Positions 49,594-59,569 of a stretch of 64,000 nucleotides of DNA are shown piece after piece. Origin of the DNA: Jannaschia sp. Os4 (lineage in GTDB: Bacteria; Pseudomonadota; Alphaproteobacteria; Rhodobacterales; Rhodobacteraceae); the NCBI RefSeq assembly GCF_016820245.1, contig NZ_JAFCAR010000003.1, positions 124,001-188,000 of the forward strand, given 5' to 3'. Made by a program: the position numbers and the translations under genes. A model generated the notes under the pieces. It ran no database searches. It was given only the letters and a program-made list of their open reading frames with translations, and was not told the origin of the DNA. Each line of letters starts with the position of its first letter. Position 1 is the stretch's first letter.

Positions 49594-50538
49594 ATGCGCC
49601 CCTTCCGCGACGACCTCGCCCGAAGCTCCGACGCCGCGTGGGACGCGGTGCGGGCCGCGCTGGGCTGGCCCGAGTCGGGATGGAGGCTGCGTACGCTCGC
49701 GCGGCGGCGGACGCCGCGGATGGCGCGGACGGTGCGGCGGGCGACCCATGCCGATGGAATGGACGTGATCGTCCGCCACGAGCCGCGGCCCCGCCGCCCC
49801 GCGCGCCACGCCGCCGCCTTCGCCGCGCTGTCGCGCGCCGCGGGGGCCTACGCGGCCCATCCGGACCTGGCGCTGCCCCCGCCCCTGCATCACGACCCGG
49901 ACCACCATGCGACGGTGCTGGGTTACCTGCCGGGGACGCCGCTCCTCGACGCGCTGCGGCGCGCCCCGGACCGGGCGGAGGAGCTGGCGGTGCTCGCGGA
50001 AGGCGCGCGCTGGCTCGGGGTGCTGCACGGGCCGGGGGAGGCGGCGCCGCTCGACGGCGGGACGGCGACGGCGTGGGTCGGGCCGGAGGTCGCCCCGGAC
50101 GTCGCGGCATGGCTGCGGCGCGCGGCGGCCGAGGCGACGGGCACGTCGGCGCGGGTGGCCGGCCTGCACGGCGACCCGCATCTGCGGAACCTCCTCCGGC
50201 GGCCCGGCGGCGGAGTGGCGGGGATCGACCTGTCCGGGCTGGCGCGGGGGGCCGTGGGCACGGACCTCGCCAAGCTGATCGTCCATCACCACGCCCAGAG
50301 CCGCCATGCGCCGCCGCCCGAGCCGGGGGCGGTCGTGCCCGGCGACGCCTTGGCGGCGGCCTGCGCGGCGCACGGGGGGATCGGGCCGGAGGACGCGGGG
50401 CTGGTGCTGCACCTGCGCGCGCGGCTGGCGCGGGACCTGTGGAACGTCGGACAAGACATCGGACGGTGGCGGCCCGAGCAGCGCCGGACGCTGCGGCGGC
50501 TGGGGCCCATCCTCGCCGGGCTCGTGTCCGGGGGATGA
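49594..50538 (+). CDS. Aminoglycoside-phosphotransferase-fold kinase-like protein
   Basis: 314 residues. The APH/choline-kinase catalytic loop GLHGDPHLRNLL (HGDxHxxN, near 190) and metal site GIDLSGL near 210 are present; the N-lobe is Arg-rich with little of the usual ATP-lysine motif. Small-molecule or protein kinases of this fold are diverse; resistance is not implied. ATG 49594 follows a weak GCCGCGGGG stretch. It has no operon partner. Confidence 0.75.
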   Translation: MRPFRDDLARSSDAAWDAVRAALGWPESGWRLRTLARRRTPRMARTVRRATHADGMDVIVRHEPRPRRPARHAAAFAALSRAAGAYAAHPDLALPPPLHHDPDHHATVLGYLPGTPLLDALRRAPDRAEELAVLAEGARWLGVLHGPGEAAPLDGGTATAWVGPEVAPDVAAWLRRAAAEATGTSARVAGLHGDPHLRNLLRRPGGGVAGIDLSGLARGAVGTDLAKLIVHHHAQSRHAPPPEPGAVVPGDALAAACAAHGGIGPEDAGLVLHLRARLARDLWNVGQDIGRWRPEQRRTLRRLGPILAGLVSGG

Positions 50539-50596
50539 TGCGGAACGGGCGGCCGCTGGGGCCGCCCGCCGGGGGTCGTCTCGGGTGCGGGGCGGG

Positions 50597-50917
50597 TCAG
50601 ACCGCGCCGTCGATCCACGTCTTGAGGGCCGCCTTGGGCGCGGCGCCGATCTTCTGGTCCACGGCCTCGCCGCCCTTGAAGAGGAACAGCGCCGGGATGC
50701 CGCGCACGCCCATCTGCTGGGGCGAGGCGGGGTTCTCGTCGACGTTGACCTTCACGATCTTCACCTTGCCCGCGTACTCCTCGGACAGCTCCTCCAGCGC
50801 GGGGCCGATCTGCTTGCAGGGGCCGCACCACTCCGCCCAGAAATCGACGACGACGGGGATGTCGGACTGGCGCACCTCGGCGTCGAAGGTGGCGTCGGTG
50901 ACGGGGGTGGTGGACAT
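50597..50917 (-). CDS. trxA: Thioredoxin
   Basis: 106 residues with the redox motif [13 protein letters not shown] and cis-Pro loop GIPALFLF. It reduces disulfides in cytoplasmic proteins. The second ATG (50917) is preferred because AGGAG lies 8 bp upstream of it; the first ATG (50923) is too close to that site. It follows addA by 45 bp, the usual alphaproteobacterial addBA-trxA order. Confidence 0.95.
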   Translation of the reverse strand: MSTTPVTDATFDAEVRQSDIPVVVDFWAEWCGPCKQIGPALEELSEEYAGKVKIVKVNVDENPASPQQMGVRGIPALFLFKGGEAVDQKIGAAPKAALKTWIDGAV

Positions 50918-50962
50918 GGGCATTCTCCTGCGTGCGCCGGGGCGCGTGGGGGGAGGGCGAAC

Positions 50963-53900
50963 CTAGGAAGCGGGCGCGGGGGGGTCAATGGCGTCCCCCG
51001 CCCCGGAGGCCGCGCGGAGGGCCTGCGCCCGCGCACGCTTCCGCGACGTCGCCCGCGCCCACGCGGCGTCCACCACGGGGCGGGGCACCTCCATCAGCCG
51101 CGCCTCGGCGGTCCAGAGGATCGCCACGCGCACGGCCCGGTCCGGGTAGATCGCGCCGAGGGCGGCGGCATAGGCGCCGAGCTGGCGCAGCAGGCCCTCG
51201 GGCACGTCCTCGGGCGTGGCGGGGATCTCGGCGTTGGTCTTGTGATCGACGGCCCAGACCTCCTCGTCCGAGACGACCACGCGGTCCATCGTGCCGGAGA
51301 CCTCGGGGCGATCCCCCTCGGGCGGCAGGACGAAGGGCGCCTCGGCCAAGGTTCCGTCCGCGAAGACCCAGGCCAGCCCGGGCGCGTCGAGGCAGGCGGC
51401 GGCCTCGTCCAAGGCGTCCTCCACGTCGAGCGGGTCCGCCCAGCCCTCGCGCGCGAGGACGGTCGCGGCCACGGACGCGCGGCCCTCTGCCGGCACGCCG
51501 GGCAGATGCTCCAGCAGGAGGTGGACGCGGGTGCCCCGCGCCATCGCGTCGTCGCGGTCGAAGGCGTCGAGATGCTCCCCGGCCAGCGCCTTGGCCCCGC
51601 CGAGGTCCGAGGGCGCGAGCGTCTCGGGCAGCGGCGGGGCCGCGGGGGCCTCGGACTCGAGCCATGCCTCGCAGCCATCCGGCAGCGCCGCGTCGGCGTC
51701 GGGCGCGCGCCACGGGTCGCGGCGGGACCAGTCCCCCTCCTCCATGCGCAGCGTCCCCGGCGGTCCCTCGCCCGCGGGGCAGGGATCGGCGGTCGCCATC
51801 GCCCCGGCGACGCGGTCGTACCACGAAGGCGTCGCGGCGCGCTTGGGCGGCGTGCCCGCCATCGCGACGATCAGCCACTGCGCCGCGCGGGTCAGGGCCA
51901 CGTAGAGCAGGCGGTCGCGCTCGGCCTCGGTGCGGGCGCGCCTCGCCTCGTCGATCACGGCGAGGGCGGGGGACATCTCGGCCTTGGGGGGCATCCAGAC
52001 GACCGTGCCGTCCTCGGCCGCGGCGAGGTCGTCCTGCGTGTTGTTCCAGCGTCCGTGGGTGTCGGGCAGGATCACGACGGGCGCCTCCAGCCCCTTGGCC
52101 CCGTGCACCGTCATGATGCGGATCGCGCCCGAGCCGGACTGGCGCTTCACCTCCGGCTGCGCGGCGGAGAGCCATTCGAGGAAGCCCGTCAGCGACGGCA
52201 CCTCCAACTGCTCAAAGGCCAAGGCCTGCTGCAGCAGCACCTCGATCCCCTCGCGCGCCTCCTCGCCCAAGCGCCCGATGAGGCGGCGCATCCCGTCGTG
52301 GCGGATCAGGATGCGCTGCAGCATCTCGTAGGGGCGCAGGAAGTCGGCGTGGTCCATGAGGTCGCGGATCATCGCCGTCTCGCGGGGGTGGGCGTCGCTG
52401 TCCCGGAGCGCGCGCCAGAGCGGCGCACGCCACGCGCGGCCCTCGCCGAGGGGGCGCGTCTCGCGGGGGTGGGCGAGGCGGAACAGCGCGTCCTCGTCCA
52501 CGTCCGCGAGCGGCGAGCGCAGCACCTCGGCCAGCGACAGGTCGTCCTCCGGCGTGGCCGCGACGCGCAGCGCGGCGAGCAGGTCCTGCACCGCGACCTC
52601 GTCCGAGAGCGCCACACGGTCGGCCCCCGCGAGGGGCAGCTCGAGGCGCTTAATCTCGGCGATGATCGCGTGGAAGAGCGGGCCGCGCGACCGGGTCAGG
52701 ATCAGGATGTCGCCCGGCTCGATGGCGCGGGCGGCGCCCTTCTCGACCACCGGCTCCCCGTCCGCGAGCATCTTGTGGATGCGGGCCGCCACCGCCCGGG
52801 CGAGGCGCGGGACGCCCGCGTCGGGCGCCCTCGCGTCGACGGGGTCGCCCCAGTCCTGCTCGACGCCCTCCTCGTCCTCGAAGGGCGGCCAGAGGTCGAC
52901 GCGGCCCGGCAGGGTCTCGGCGAAGGCGATGTGCTCGGGCGGCGCGCCGACGCCGGGCGTCTCGGCCGCGACGGCGTCCACCAGCCGCAGGACGGCGGGC
53001 GCGGAGCGGAAGGAGTGCAGGAGCGCGTGGTCGCGCAGCGGCGCGGGACCGCCCTCCAAGGCGGCGCCGATCCCGTGGCGCATGGCGTCGAACGCGTCCG
53101 GGTCGGCCCCTTGGAACGAGAAGATCGACTGCTTCCGGTCTCCCACCACGAAGAGGGTGCGGCGCAGGTCCTCCCGTGCGCCGAGGCCGGCCCCGAACTC
53201 GGAGATCAGGGCTTGGACGAGGCGCCACTGCTTGGGCGACGTGTCCTGCGCCTCGTCCACGAGGACGTGGTCGATCCCGCCGTCGAGCTTGTGGAGCACC
53301 CATTGCGCCACGCCGGGATCCTCGCAGAGCAGGCGGCGGGCGAGGCGGATCTGGTCGTCGAAGTCGAGCCAGCCGCGCCGTGCCTTCTCTTCGGCGACAT
53401 GGGCGAGGAAGCCGGGCGCGAAGCCGTGCAGCGCCCGCATCCGCGCGAGGTTCGCGTCGGCGCGCTGGCGGTCGACGCGCGCCTGCACCCGTGCGGCGAG
53501 ATCGAGCAGCGCGTCGTGGTGCGCGCCGCCGTCGGCCTCCTTCAGCGCCTTGGCCCCGACCACGGTGGAGGAGGGCTTGGACCGGTCCTGCACCATGATC
53601 GCGTCGGCCAAGAGGTCGAAGCGTGTCTCCTCTGGCGCGGCGGCGAGGGCCGCGAGCTTGAAGGCGAAGGCCTGCATCGCCTTGGTGGTCGCGGCCTCGG
53701 CATGGGGGCGCAGGGTCGCCAGAAGGGCCATGTCGGCGGCGTCGGGGACCGCCGCCGCCTCCGCCGCGTCGTCGATGCCGAGGAACGCGCGCATCGCGGC
53801 TTCGTCGGCGCCATGGGCCAGCGCCTCGGCATGGCGCACCGCCTCGGCGGCGAAGGAGTCGATCCGGGCGTCGGCGGCATGGGCGGCGAGCGCGGCCATC

Positions 53901-54454
53901 GCGTCGGGCGCGTCCTCGGCGATCCGGTCGAGCATCGCCGTCCGCATCGCCGCGCCCGCGAGGTCGTCCATCTCGCGGAAGGCGGGCGACACCCCGGCCT
54001 CCAGCGGGAAGCGGCGCAGCAGCCCCGCGCAGAAGGCGTGGATCGTCTGAATCTTCAGGCCGCCCGGCGTCTCGATGGCGCGGGCGAAGAGGGTGCGGGC
54101 GCGGCGCAGCTCCTCCGTCTCGACGGTGCCGCGCCGGACGCCCAGCCCGAGGAGCGCCGCGCGCAGGGCGTCGTCGTCGAGCATCGCCCACTCGCCGAGC
54201 CGCTGGAACAGGCGGTTCTGCATCTCGCCCGCCGCGGCCTTGGTGTAGGTCAGGCACAGGATGCGGTCCGGCGGCGTCCCGTCGAGCAGCAGCCACGCTA
54301 CCCGGTCCGTCAGCACGCGCGTCTTGCCGGACCCGGCGTTGGCCCCCAGCCAGACGGAGGCGGCAGGATTCGCGGCCCGCACCTGCGCCCACGTCGCCTC
54401 GTCGAAGCCGGAGGGGCGGGCGTCCCCCGCGGGGAAGGGCGTGGCCTCGGTCAC
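50963..54454 (-). CDS. addA: AddA helicase-nuclease subunit
   Basis: 1163 residues. UvrD-type SF1 helicase: Walker A GANAGSGKTRV near residue 40, IQTIHAFC near 142, the motif II region VDEAQDTSP near 397, IMTVHGAKGLE near 785 and LLYVALTRA near 855. The C-terminal RecB-type nuclease has VWAVDHKTNAE (D-x-K, near 1075). With AddB it resects double-strand breaks and loads RecA. The GTG start overlaps the addB stop (GTGA). Confidence 0.96.
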   Translation of the reverse strand: MTEATPFPAGDARPSGFDEATWAQVRAANPAASVWLGANAGSGKTRVLTDRVAWLLLDGTPPDRILCLTYTKAAAGEMQNRLFQRLGEWAMLDDDALRAALLGLGVRRGTVETEELRRARTLFARAIETPGGLKIQTIHAFCAGLLRRFPLEAGVSPAFREMDDLAGAAMRTAMLDRIAEDAPDAMAALAAHAADARIDSFAAEAVRHAEALAHGADEAAMRAFLGIDDAAEAAAVPDAADMALLATLRPHAEAATTKAMQAFAFKLAALAAAPEETRFDLLADAIMVQDRSKPSSTVVGAKALKEADGGAHHDALLDLAARVQARVDRQRADANLARMRALHGFAPGFLAHVAEEKARRGWLDFDDQIRLARRLLCEDPGVAQWVLHKLDGGIDHVLVDEAQDTSPKQWRLVQALISEFGAGLGAREDLRRTLFVVGDRKQSIFSFQGADPDAFDAMRHGIGAALEGGPAPLRDHALLHSFRSAPAVLRLVDAVAAETPGVGAPPEHIAFAETLPGRVDLWPPFEDEEGVEQDWGDPVDARAPDAGVPRLARAVAARIHKMLADGEPVVEKGAARAIEPGDILILTRSRGPLFHAIIAEIKRLELPLAGADRVALSDEVAVQDLLAALRVAATPEDDLSLAEVLRSPLADVDEDALFRLAHPRETRPLGEGRAWRAPLWRALRDSDAHPRETAMIRDLMDHADFLRPYEMLQRILIRHDGMRRLIGRLGEEAREGIEVLLQQALAFEQLEVPSLTGFLEWLSAAQPEVKRQSGSGAIRIMTVHGAKGLEAPVVILPDTHGRWNNTQDDLAAAEDGTVVWMPPKAEMSPALAVIDEARRARTEAERDRLLYVALTRAAQWLIVAMAGTPPKRAATPSWYDRVAGAMATADPCPAGEGPPGTLRMEEGDWSRRDPWRAPDADAALPDGCEAWLESEAPAAPPLPETLAPSDLGGAKALAGEHLDAFDRDDAMARGTRVHLLLEHLPGVPAEGRASVAATVLAREGWADPLDVEDALDEAAACLDAPGLAWVFADGTLAEAPFVLPPEGDRPEVSGTMDRVVVSDEEVWAVDHKTNAEIPATPEDVPEGLLRQLGAYAAALGAIYPDRAVRVAILWTAEARLMEVPRPVVDAAWARATSRKRARAQALRAASGAGDAIDPPAPAS

Positions 54455-57396
54455 CGGCCCACCTCCCGCGTCTCCGGCTCCGAGGTCTCGCGCCATTCGC
54501 CGTAGCGCGACAGGCGGTCGTAGTCCGAGCCGAACGTCATGCGCTCGTTGGCGCGCCGCGCCGCGTAGCCCTTGGCGGGGTCGGCATAGGCGCGGATCAG
54601 GCTGACGAGGCGCGCGCGGGTCTCGGCCAGCTTGTCCGTGCCGGCCGCGCGCTCGGCATAGGCCGGACCGAGGCCGAGATACGTCATCGCGTCCACCGGG
54701 CGGCGACCGACCTCCTCGAAGCCGCCCTCCTCCAGGATCAGCCCCTCCAGCAGCAGTTGGAGCGCGAAGACGCCGATCTGCCTCTCGGACGGGGGTGCCC
54801 CCGTCTTGTAGTCGAACAGCGCCGCCGCGCCGCCGCCCTCCGGCCCGTCGGCGGGCAGGTCGATGCGGTCGGCCTTGGCGGTCAGAGTCACGCCCGTGTC
54901 CCCGATCGGCATCCGCCCCTTCACCTCGGCCAAGCGGCGCGCGTGGCGGGCGCGGCGCGTGCGCTCGGCGGCGAGGAAGTCGTCCGCCACCCGCCCGATC
55001 CGCCCATGCCACAGCGTCCGCGTCGCCGGCCACGGGACGTGGGTCCGCAAGGCCTCGTCGAGATGGGCGCGTAGCAGGTCGCGCGCGTCCTCGGGCAGGG
55101 GGCCGTCGGTCGCCTTCGCGAAGGTCTCGAGCGCCTCGTGCAGCACGGTCCCCCGCATCAGGGGGTCGGGGTCGCGCGCCAGCGGGGGCAGCGGGCGGAG
55201 ATGCAGGATGCGCGCCGCGTAGACGGCATAGGGGTCGCGGATCAGCGTCTCGACCGCCGTCACCGGCAGCACGTCGGGCCGCGCCGCGACGGGCGGCGCG
55301 GGCGCGGGGCGCGGGGCGCGGTCGCGGACGTGCCGGGCCTCGGGCGTGGTGAGGCGACGCGCGGCGGCGCGCCACGGCGCGGCGCGCGCGGTCATGGCGG
55401 CGAGCGCGGCCGCGCCGCCGTCGAGCCCGCGCATCAGGTTGGTCAGGCGGTTGAGCCAGCGCGACGGCACCGTCTCCGACTCGGCGTCGCGCTTGGCGCG
55501 GGTCAGCCACACCTCCGGCCCGCCGAGCGCCTGCTGGAAGTCGTGCGCCGAAAGGCCGACCGTCCGCTCCGGCGCACGCAGCCCGCACGCCGCCCGCATC
55601 GGCCTGTTGAGCCACGGGTCGGGGCCGGGCAGGGCGGGCCACGTCCCTTCGTTGAGCCCGCCGAGGATCACGAGGTCGGCCCCCTGCACCCGGCTCTCCA
55701 GCGCGCCCCAGATCATGATGCGGGGATGCGCGCCCAAGGGATCGCGCACCTGCTCGGAGGCGAGGAGATCCGAGATCAGCCGGGCGTAGTCCGGCCCCGA
55801 CAGCACGAGGTCCGACCCTCCCGCGTCGCGGATGAGCCCGACGATCAGGTCGCGCGCCTGCCGCCCCGCGATCTCGTCCCACAGGCCGCCGGTCGGTCGC
55901 TTGGCGCGCGCGTCCTCGTCGCTCCCGCCGCCGAGGATCTCCATCAGGGCGAGGTGCCGGGACGCGTGCTCCGCGAGGGGCAGGTCGCGCGCGTCCTCGG
56001 CCACCAGCCCCGCCACCTCGGCCAGCCATTCGGACCAGTCGTCCGTCCGCCCCGCCTCGCGCGCCCAAGCCCGCAGGCCCGGCGCGGTGGGGAACGGGGT
56101 CCGCCCGCGCAGGTGCCCGATCTCGACCGCGCGCAGGCGGCGCAGGTGCTCGCCCCGGCGGGCGGGGTCGGCCGTGTGCACCAGCGGATGCTTGAGCAGC
56201 GCGACGAGGTCGGCCGCCTCCAGCGTCCGCCCCCGCATCCGCGCGGCCTGCAGCATCAGGCGCCCCGGCGGCGACAGGTCGAGCGGACGGCCCGCCGAGT
56301 CGTCGGGCGCGATGCCCCAGCGTTCCAGATGGGCCGTCACCTGCCGCGAGAGCGTCCGGTCGGGCGTGATGAGCGCGGCGCGCCGCTCCCCTTGCGCCGC
56401 CTCGCGCAGGCGCAGCGCGATCACCTCCGCCTCCTCGCCCGGGCCGTCGGCCTCCAGCAGGGTGACGCCCGCCGTCGCGGCGGGGAGCGTCGGTGCCAGC
56501 GCGGGCCCCTCGTCGCGCCACGCGTCCGTCACGGGGGGCGGGCGCAGCGCGAGGCTCGCCAAGGCGGTGCGCTCCGGGCAGGCGGCGGGGAGGTCGGACC
56601 AGCGGCGCAGTTCGGACCGGTCGCGGCCCATCGCGTGCAGCAGCTTGGCGTGGCGGATCTGGGGGTGGTCCTCGGCCTCCCCGTGGAGGCCGTCCCACGC
56701 GTGGTCCGGCATGTCCCGGTCCACGCCCGGCAGGACGACGTGGCCGTCGGGCAGGCGCAGGACCATCTTCATCAGGCGCCGCGTCGGCGCCCGCGAGGCG
56801 GTGGAGCCGGCGACGACGACCATGTCCTGCGGAGGCCGCGCTTCCCATTCGGCGGCGAGCGCGTCGAGCGCGCGGGACTGGCGCCGCGAGCCGGTGCAGG
56901 GCCCGGCCTCCGCGTGGAGGTCTGCGATGATCCGCAGGAAAGTGAGCGATCGCTCCCAGTGCGTGGCGGTGTCGGCGGTCGAGAGCGCCTCCAACGCGTC
57001 GAGGCCCACGCCCTCCTCCTCCATCTCGTCGAGCAGGTCGGCGAGCGTCCCCGCCATCTCGAAGGCGGCGGCGCGCGGGGCGAGCGACGGGTCGCGGTCG
57101 AGGAGCGCGTGGATGAGGTGGGTGAGTCGCAGGCGCGTGGCGAGCCCGCTCTCGGCGAAGGGGAGCGGGACGCGCGGGATGAGGGGCGCGACGTCGGAGA
57201 CCATGACGATCCGGGGCCGGAAGGCGGCGCCATGCTCCGACAGCAGCTGCTCGACCCGGCGGCCCATCCGCGCGGTGTTCACGATCACGGTGACGCGGGC
57301 CATCGCCTCGGGCGGCCGACCGGCGAGCCGGGCGCGCAGCCCGGCGGCGAGGGCGCGCGAGAAGTCGACGCCGAGCGGTTCGTAGCAGAGCGTCAC
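54451..57396 (-). CDS. addB: AddB helicase/nuclease subunit
   Basis: 981 residues. The N-terminal region lacks a Walker A lysine motif (FSRALAAGLRARL in that place), as in many AddB proteins with an inactive helicase fold. The C-terminal nuclease carries LMRGTVLHEALE and ALFDYKTG (D-Y-K). That domain contains no cysteine, so the 4Fe-4S cluster of Firmicute AddB is absent. It is the partner of AddA. The GTG overlaps the murU stop. Confidence 0.95.
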   Translation of the reverse strand: MTLCYEPLGVDFSRALAAGLRARLAGRPPEAMARVTVIVNTARMGRRVEQLLSEHGAAFRPRIVMVSDVAPLIPRVPLPFAESGLATRLRLTHLIHALLDRDPSLAPRAAAFEMAGTLADLLDEMEEEGVGLDALEALSTADTATHWERSLTFLRIIADLHAEAGPCTGSRRQSRALDALAAEWEARPPQDMVVVAGSTASRAPTRRLMKMVLRLPDGHVVLPGVDRDMPDHAWDGLHGEAEDHPQIRHAKLLHAMGRDRSELRRWSDLPAACPERTALASLALRPPPVTDAWRDEGPALAPTLPAATAGVTLLEADGPGEEAEVIALRLREAAQGERRAALITPDRTLSRQVTAHLERWGIAPDDSAGRPLDLSPPGRLMLQAARMRGRTLEAADLVALLKHPLVHTADPARRGEHLRRLRAVEIGHLRGRTPFPTAPGLRAWAREAGRTDDWSEWLAEVAGLVAEDARDLPLAEHASRHLALMEILGGGSDEDARAKRPTGGLWDEIAGRQARDLIVGLIRDAGGSDLVLSGPDYARLISDLLASEQVRDPLGAHPRIMIWGALESRVQGADLVILGGLNEGTWPALPGPDPWLNRPMRAACGLRAPERTVGLSAHDFQQALGGPEVWLTRAKRDAESETVPSRWLNRLTNLMRGLDGGAAALAAMTARAAPWRAAARRLTTPEARHVRDRAPRPAPAPPVAARPDVLPVTAVETLIRDPYAVYAARILHLRPLPPLARDPDPLMRGTVLHEALETFAKATDGPLPEDARDLLRAHLDEALRTHVPWPATRTLWHGRIGRVADDFLAAERTRRARHARRLAEVKGRMPIGDTGVTLTAKADRIDLPADGPEGGGAAALFDYKTGAPPSERQIGVFALQLLLEGLILEEGGFEEVGRRPVDAMTYLGLGPAYAERAAGTDKLAETRARLVSLIRAYADPAKGYAARRANERMTFGSDYDRLSRYGEWRETSEPETREVGR

Positions 57397-58052
57397 TGCG
57401 GCGCCGCCAGCATCGCCTCGGCCAAGGTGATGTTCACGGGCCGGCCCACGTCGGCCCAGCCGCCGGGATGGACGACCCCGTGGAGCGTGCCGTCGGCCGC
57501 CATCGCGCGCCAGACCTGCGACAGGGAGAACGCGCCCCCGTGCCGGGCCAAGCGGTCGGTCCGCATCAGCGCGGCGCCCGTGTAGACCCAGCCGCCCGGA
57601 GCGAAGGCCAGCGCCGTGCCGCGCATCTCGAAGTCGCTGCCGGCGTGGCCCGTCGCCCGGGTCGCGGGGACGAGCAGGAGCAACGCCTCCATGTCGTCGC
57701 GCCACGCCCGCGCCAACGTCTCGTGCGCGGGGGCCCCGGTCCAGACGGCGTCGGAGTTGAGCGTCATGATCGGGTCGGGGCCGAGCCGGTCGCGCGCGTT
57801 GGCCAGCCCGCCGCCGGTCTCGAGCGGCGCGCCCGGCTCCTCGACCAAGGTGGCGCGGGTGCCGAGATGGGCGCGCAGCTGGTCCGCGAAGTGGTGCAGG
57901 TTCACGACCGTGGGGCCGTCCGGCACCTGGTCGAGCGCGTGGTCGATGAGGGGACGGCCCGCCACCTCCACCAGCGCCTTCGGCCGCGTGTCGGTCAGCG
58001 GCGCCATCCGGGTGCCGAGCCCGGCCGCGAAGACCATCGCCCCGCCGATCAT
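57393..58052 (-). CDS. murU: MurNAc-1-phosphate uridylyltransferase (MurU-like)
   Basis: 219-residue nucleotidyltransferase: MVFAAGLGTRMAPLTDTRPKALVEVAG with the GxGTRM/K signature (residues 6-32), LETGGGLANA near 85, and a DxD-like ...LNSDAVW near 105. With AmgK it converts recycled MurNAc to UDP-MurNAc, bypassing de novo synthesis and fosfomycin. Assigned from family plus adjacency to the kinase (ATGA overlap, 58049-58052). Confidence 0.88.
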   Translation of the reverse strand: MIGGAMVFAAGLGTRMAPLTDTRPKALVEVAGRPLIDHALDQVPDGPTVVNLHHFADQLRAHLGTRATLVEEPGAPLETGGGLANARDRLGPDPIMTLNSDAVWTGAPAHETLARAWRDDMEALLLLVPATRATGHAGSDFEMRGTALAFAPGGWVYTGAALMRTDRLARHGGAFSLSQVWRAMAADGTLHGVVHPGGWADVGRPVNITLAEAMLAAPQ

Positions 58053-59071
58053 GCGTAGGCCTCCGCCCGATCGGCCCCCGCGAACCGGCCCGCATGGGCG
58101 CGGATGGCGGCGAGGCGGGCCTCGGTAGGCGCGGGGAGCCCGTCGAGCGCGGCGGCGACCCCGGCCAGCGCGGGGTGGCGGAGTTCGCGCTGCAGGTGCT
58201 CCCACGTGGGCGGGATGAAGCGGAGGTATCCGTCGCGCCCGGCGTTCAGGCAGAGGCGGGTGAACACCCGCCCGAGGATGCGCAGGCTCCGCTGCGCGGA
58301 GGTGACCGCGATGCGGTGCGCGGTGGGCGCGGCGCCCGCGCCGGTCCGGTCGCGCCACGCCACGACCGCGGCCTCCTGCGCGGCGGGCGAGACGGCGCGG
58401 CGGGGGTCGTGGATCAGCGAGGCGAGGTCGTACTCCGCCGGGCCGGTCATCGCGTCCTGGAAGTCGAGCAGGCCGATCCGCGCCGGGCCCTCGCGCTTCG
58501 GGAGCCAGAGCAGGTTCTCGGCATGGTAGTCGCGGTGGACCATCACCTCCGGGCCGGGCGGCATCGCGTCCAGCGCCGCCGCCATGGCCGCCTCGACGGC
58601 GTCGCGGCGGTCGCGGAGTTCGGGGGCGTACCAGTCGACCACGGTGGCCGCGAGGTCGGGCATCGCCGCCGCGTAGGGGGCGAGCCCGTCCGGCCGCGGC
58701 GCCGCCTGCATCGCCGCCAGCGTGCGCGCCGCGGCGGCGTAGAGGTCCAACTCCGCGCCGGGATCGGCGGCGGAGGCCGCGGCGAGCAGGTCGTCGCCCA
58801 GATCCTCGAGCAGGAGCAGGCCCGCCGCCTCGTCCGCCGCCATGATCGCGGGCGCCGACAGTCCCGCGCCGCTCAGGTGGCGGGCCAGCCGGACGAAGGG
58901 TCGGACGTCCTCGCCCGTCGCGGGCGGGGCGTCCATGAGGATCGCGCGCGCCCCGGCGCGCTCCAGCCGCTCGTAGCGGCGCAGCGAGGCGTCGCCGGTC
59001 ATGCGGTGGCGGCGCGCGCCGCCCCACCCGGCCTCCGCCAGGAAGGCGTCGATGGCGTCTGCGCGGCTCAT
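58049..59071 (-). CDS. amgK: N-acetylmuramate/GlcNAc anomeric kinase (AmgK-like)
   Basis: 340 residues with a phosphotransferase fold: TGDASLRRYERL near the N-terminus, LLLEDLGDDLL near 95, the catalytic loop VMVHRDYHAENLL near 185, and GLLDFQDAMTGPAEYDLASLI near 205. It phosphorylates MurNAc at C1, feeding MurU. It lies between tsaE and murU with 4-bp overlaps at both ends, the cluster seen across alphaproteobacteria. Confidence 0.88.
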   Translation of the reverse strand: MSRADAIDAFLAEAGWGGARRHRMTGDASLRRYERLERAGARAILMDAPPATGEDVRPFVRLARHLSGAGLSAPAIMAADEAAGLLLLEDLGDDLLAAASAADPGAELDLYAAAARTLAAMQAAPRPDGLAPYAAAMPDLAATVVDWYAPELRDRRDAVEAAMAAALDAMPPGPEVMVHRDYHAENLLWLPKREGPARIGLLDFQDAMTGPAEYDLASLIHDPRRAVSPAAQEAAVVAWRDRTGAGAAPTAHRIAVTSAQRSLRILGRVFTRLCLNAGRDGYLRFIPPTWEHLQRELRHPALAGVAAALDGLPAPTEARLAAIRAHAGRFAGADRAEAYA

Positions 59072-59520
59072 GCGGCCCTCCTCCGGTCGGTCAGCGTGGC
59101 GCGGCGCCCGTCGCCCGAGCGCTCTAAGGCGACGTCGAGCGCGGGGATCGCCTCGCCCAGCCGTTCGGGCCATTCGATCAGGCAGATCGCCCGCTCCAGT
59201 GCCTCCTCCAGCCCCAGTTCCCACGCCTCGTCGGGCGTGGCGAGGCGGTAGAGGTCCAGATGCCAGACCTCCGTCCCGCCCACCTCGTAGGTCTGCACGA
59301 GGGTGAAGGTCGGGGAGGGCACCTCCTCCGGGGCGGTCCCCGCGCTGCGCTGCAGCGCGTGGATGCAGGCCCGGGCCAGATGCGTCTTGCCCATGCCCAG
59401 CCCGCCGCGCAGCGTCACCGCGTCGCCGGGGCGCAGGCCGTCGGCCAGCCGAGCGCCCAAGGCGGCGGTCGCGTCCGCGTCCGGCAGGTCCACCACTTCG
59501 TTCACGTCCCGTTCCCTCAT
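59068..59520 (-). CDS. tsaE: tRNA t6A biosynthesis ATPase TsaE
   Basis: 150 residues. Walker A is in LRGGLGMGKTHLAR (GLGMGKT), preceded by ALGARLADGL and followed by VPSPTFTLVQTYE and VWHLDLYRL. It is the ATPase of the TsaBDE complex that makes t6A37 in tRNA; TsaB is encoded at 15 kb. Its stop overlaps the amgK start. Start ATG 59520 is the only early one. Confidence 0.94.
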   Translation of the reverse strand: MRERDVNEVVDLPDADATAALGARLADGLRPGDAVTLRGGLGMGKTHLARACIHALQRSAGTAPEEVPSPTFTLVQTYEVGGTEVWHLDLYRLATPDEAWELGLEEALERAICLIEWPERLGEAIPALDVALERSGDGRRATLTDRRRAA

Positions 59521-59569
59521 CCCGTGCGCGCAGCTAACCGCCCGTCCGGGCGACCCGCAACCGGATCGC

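Noticed and set aside
46486-50454. Very long minus-strand open frame across the autotransporter
   Set aside because: Arg/His-rich translation typical of a GC-rich shadow; the real gene is the overlapping 46566-49430 frame with signal peptide and beta-barrel.
49594-50538. Antibiotic resistance kinase
   Set aside because: Only the general APH catalytic loop is present; the fold is common in housekeeping kinases, so resistance is not supported.
50306-54505. 1399-codon plus-strand open frame opposite addA
   Set aside because: Shadow caused by the high third-position GC of addA.
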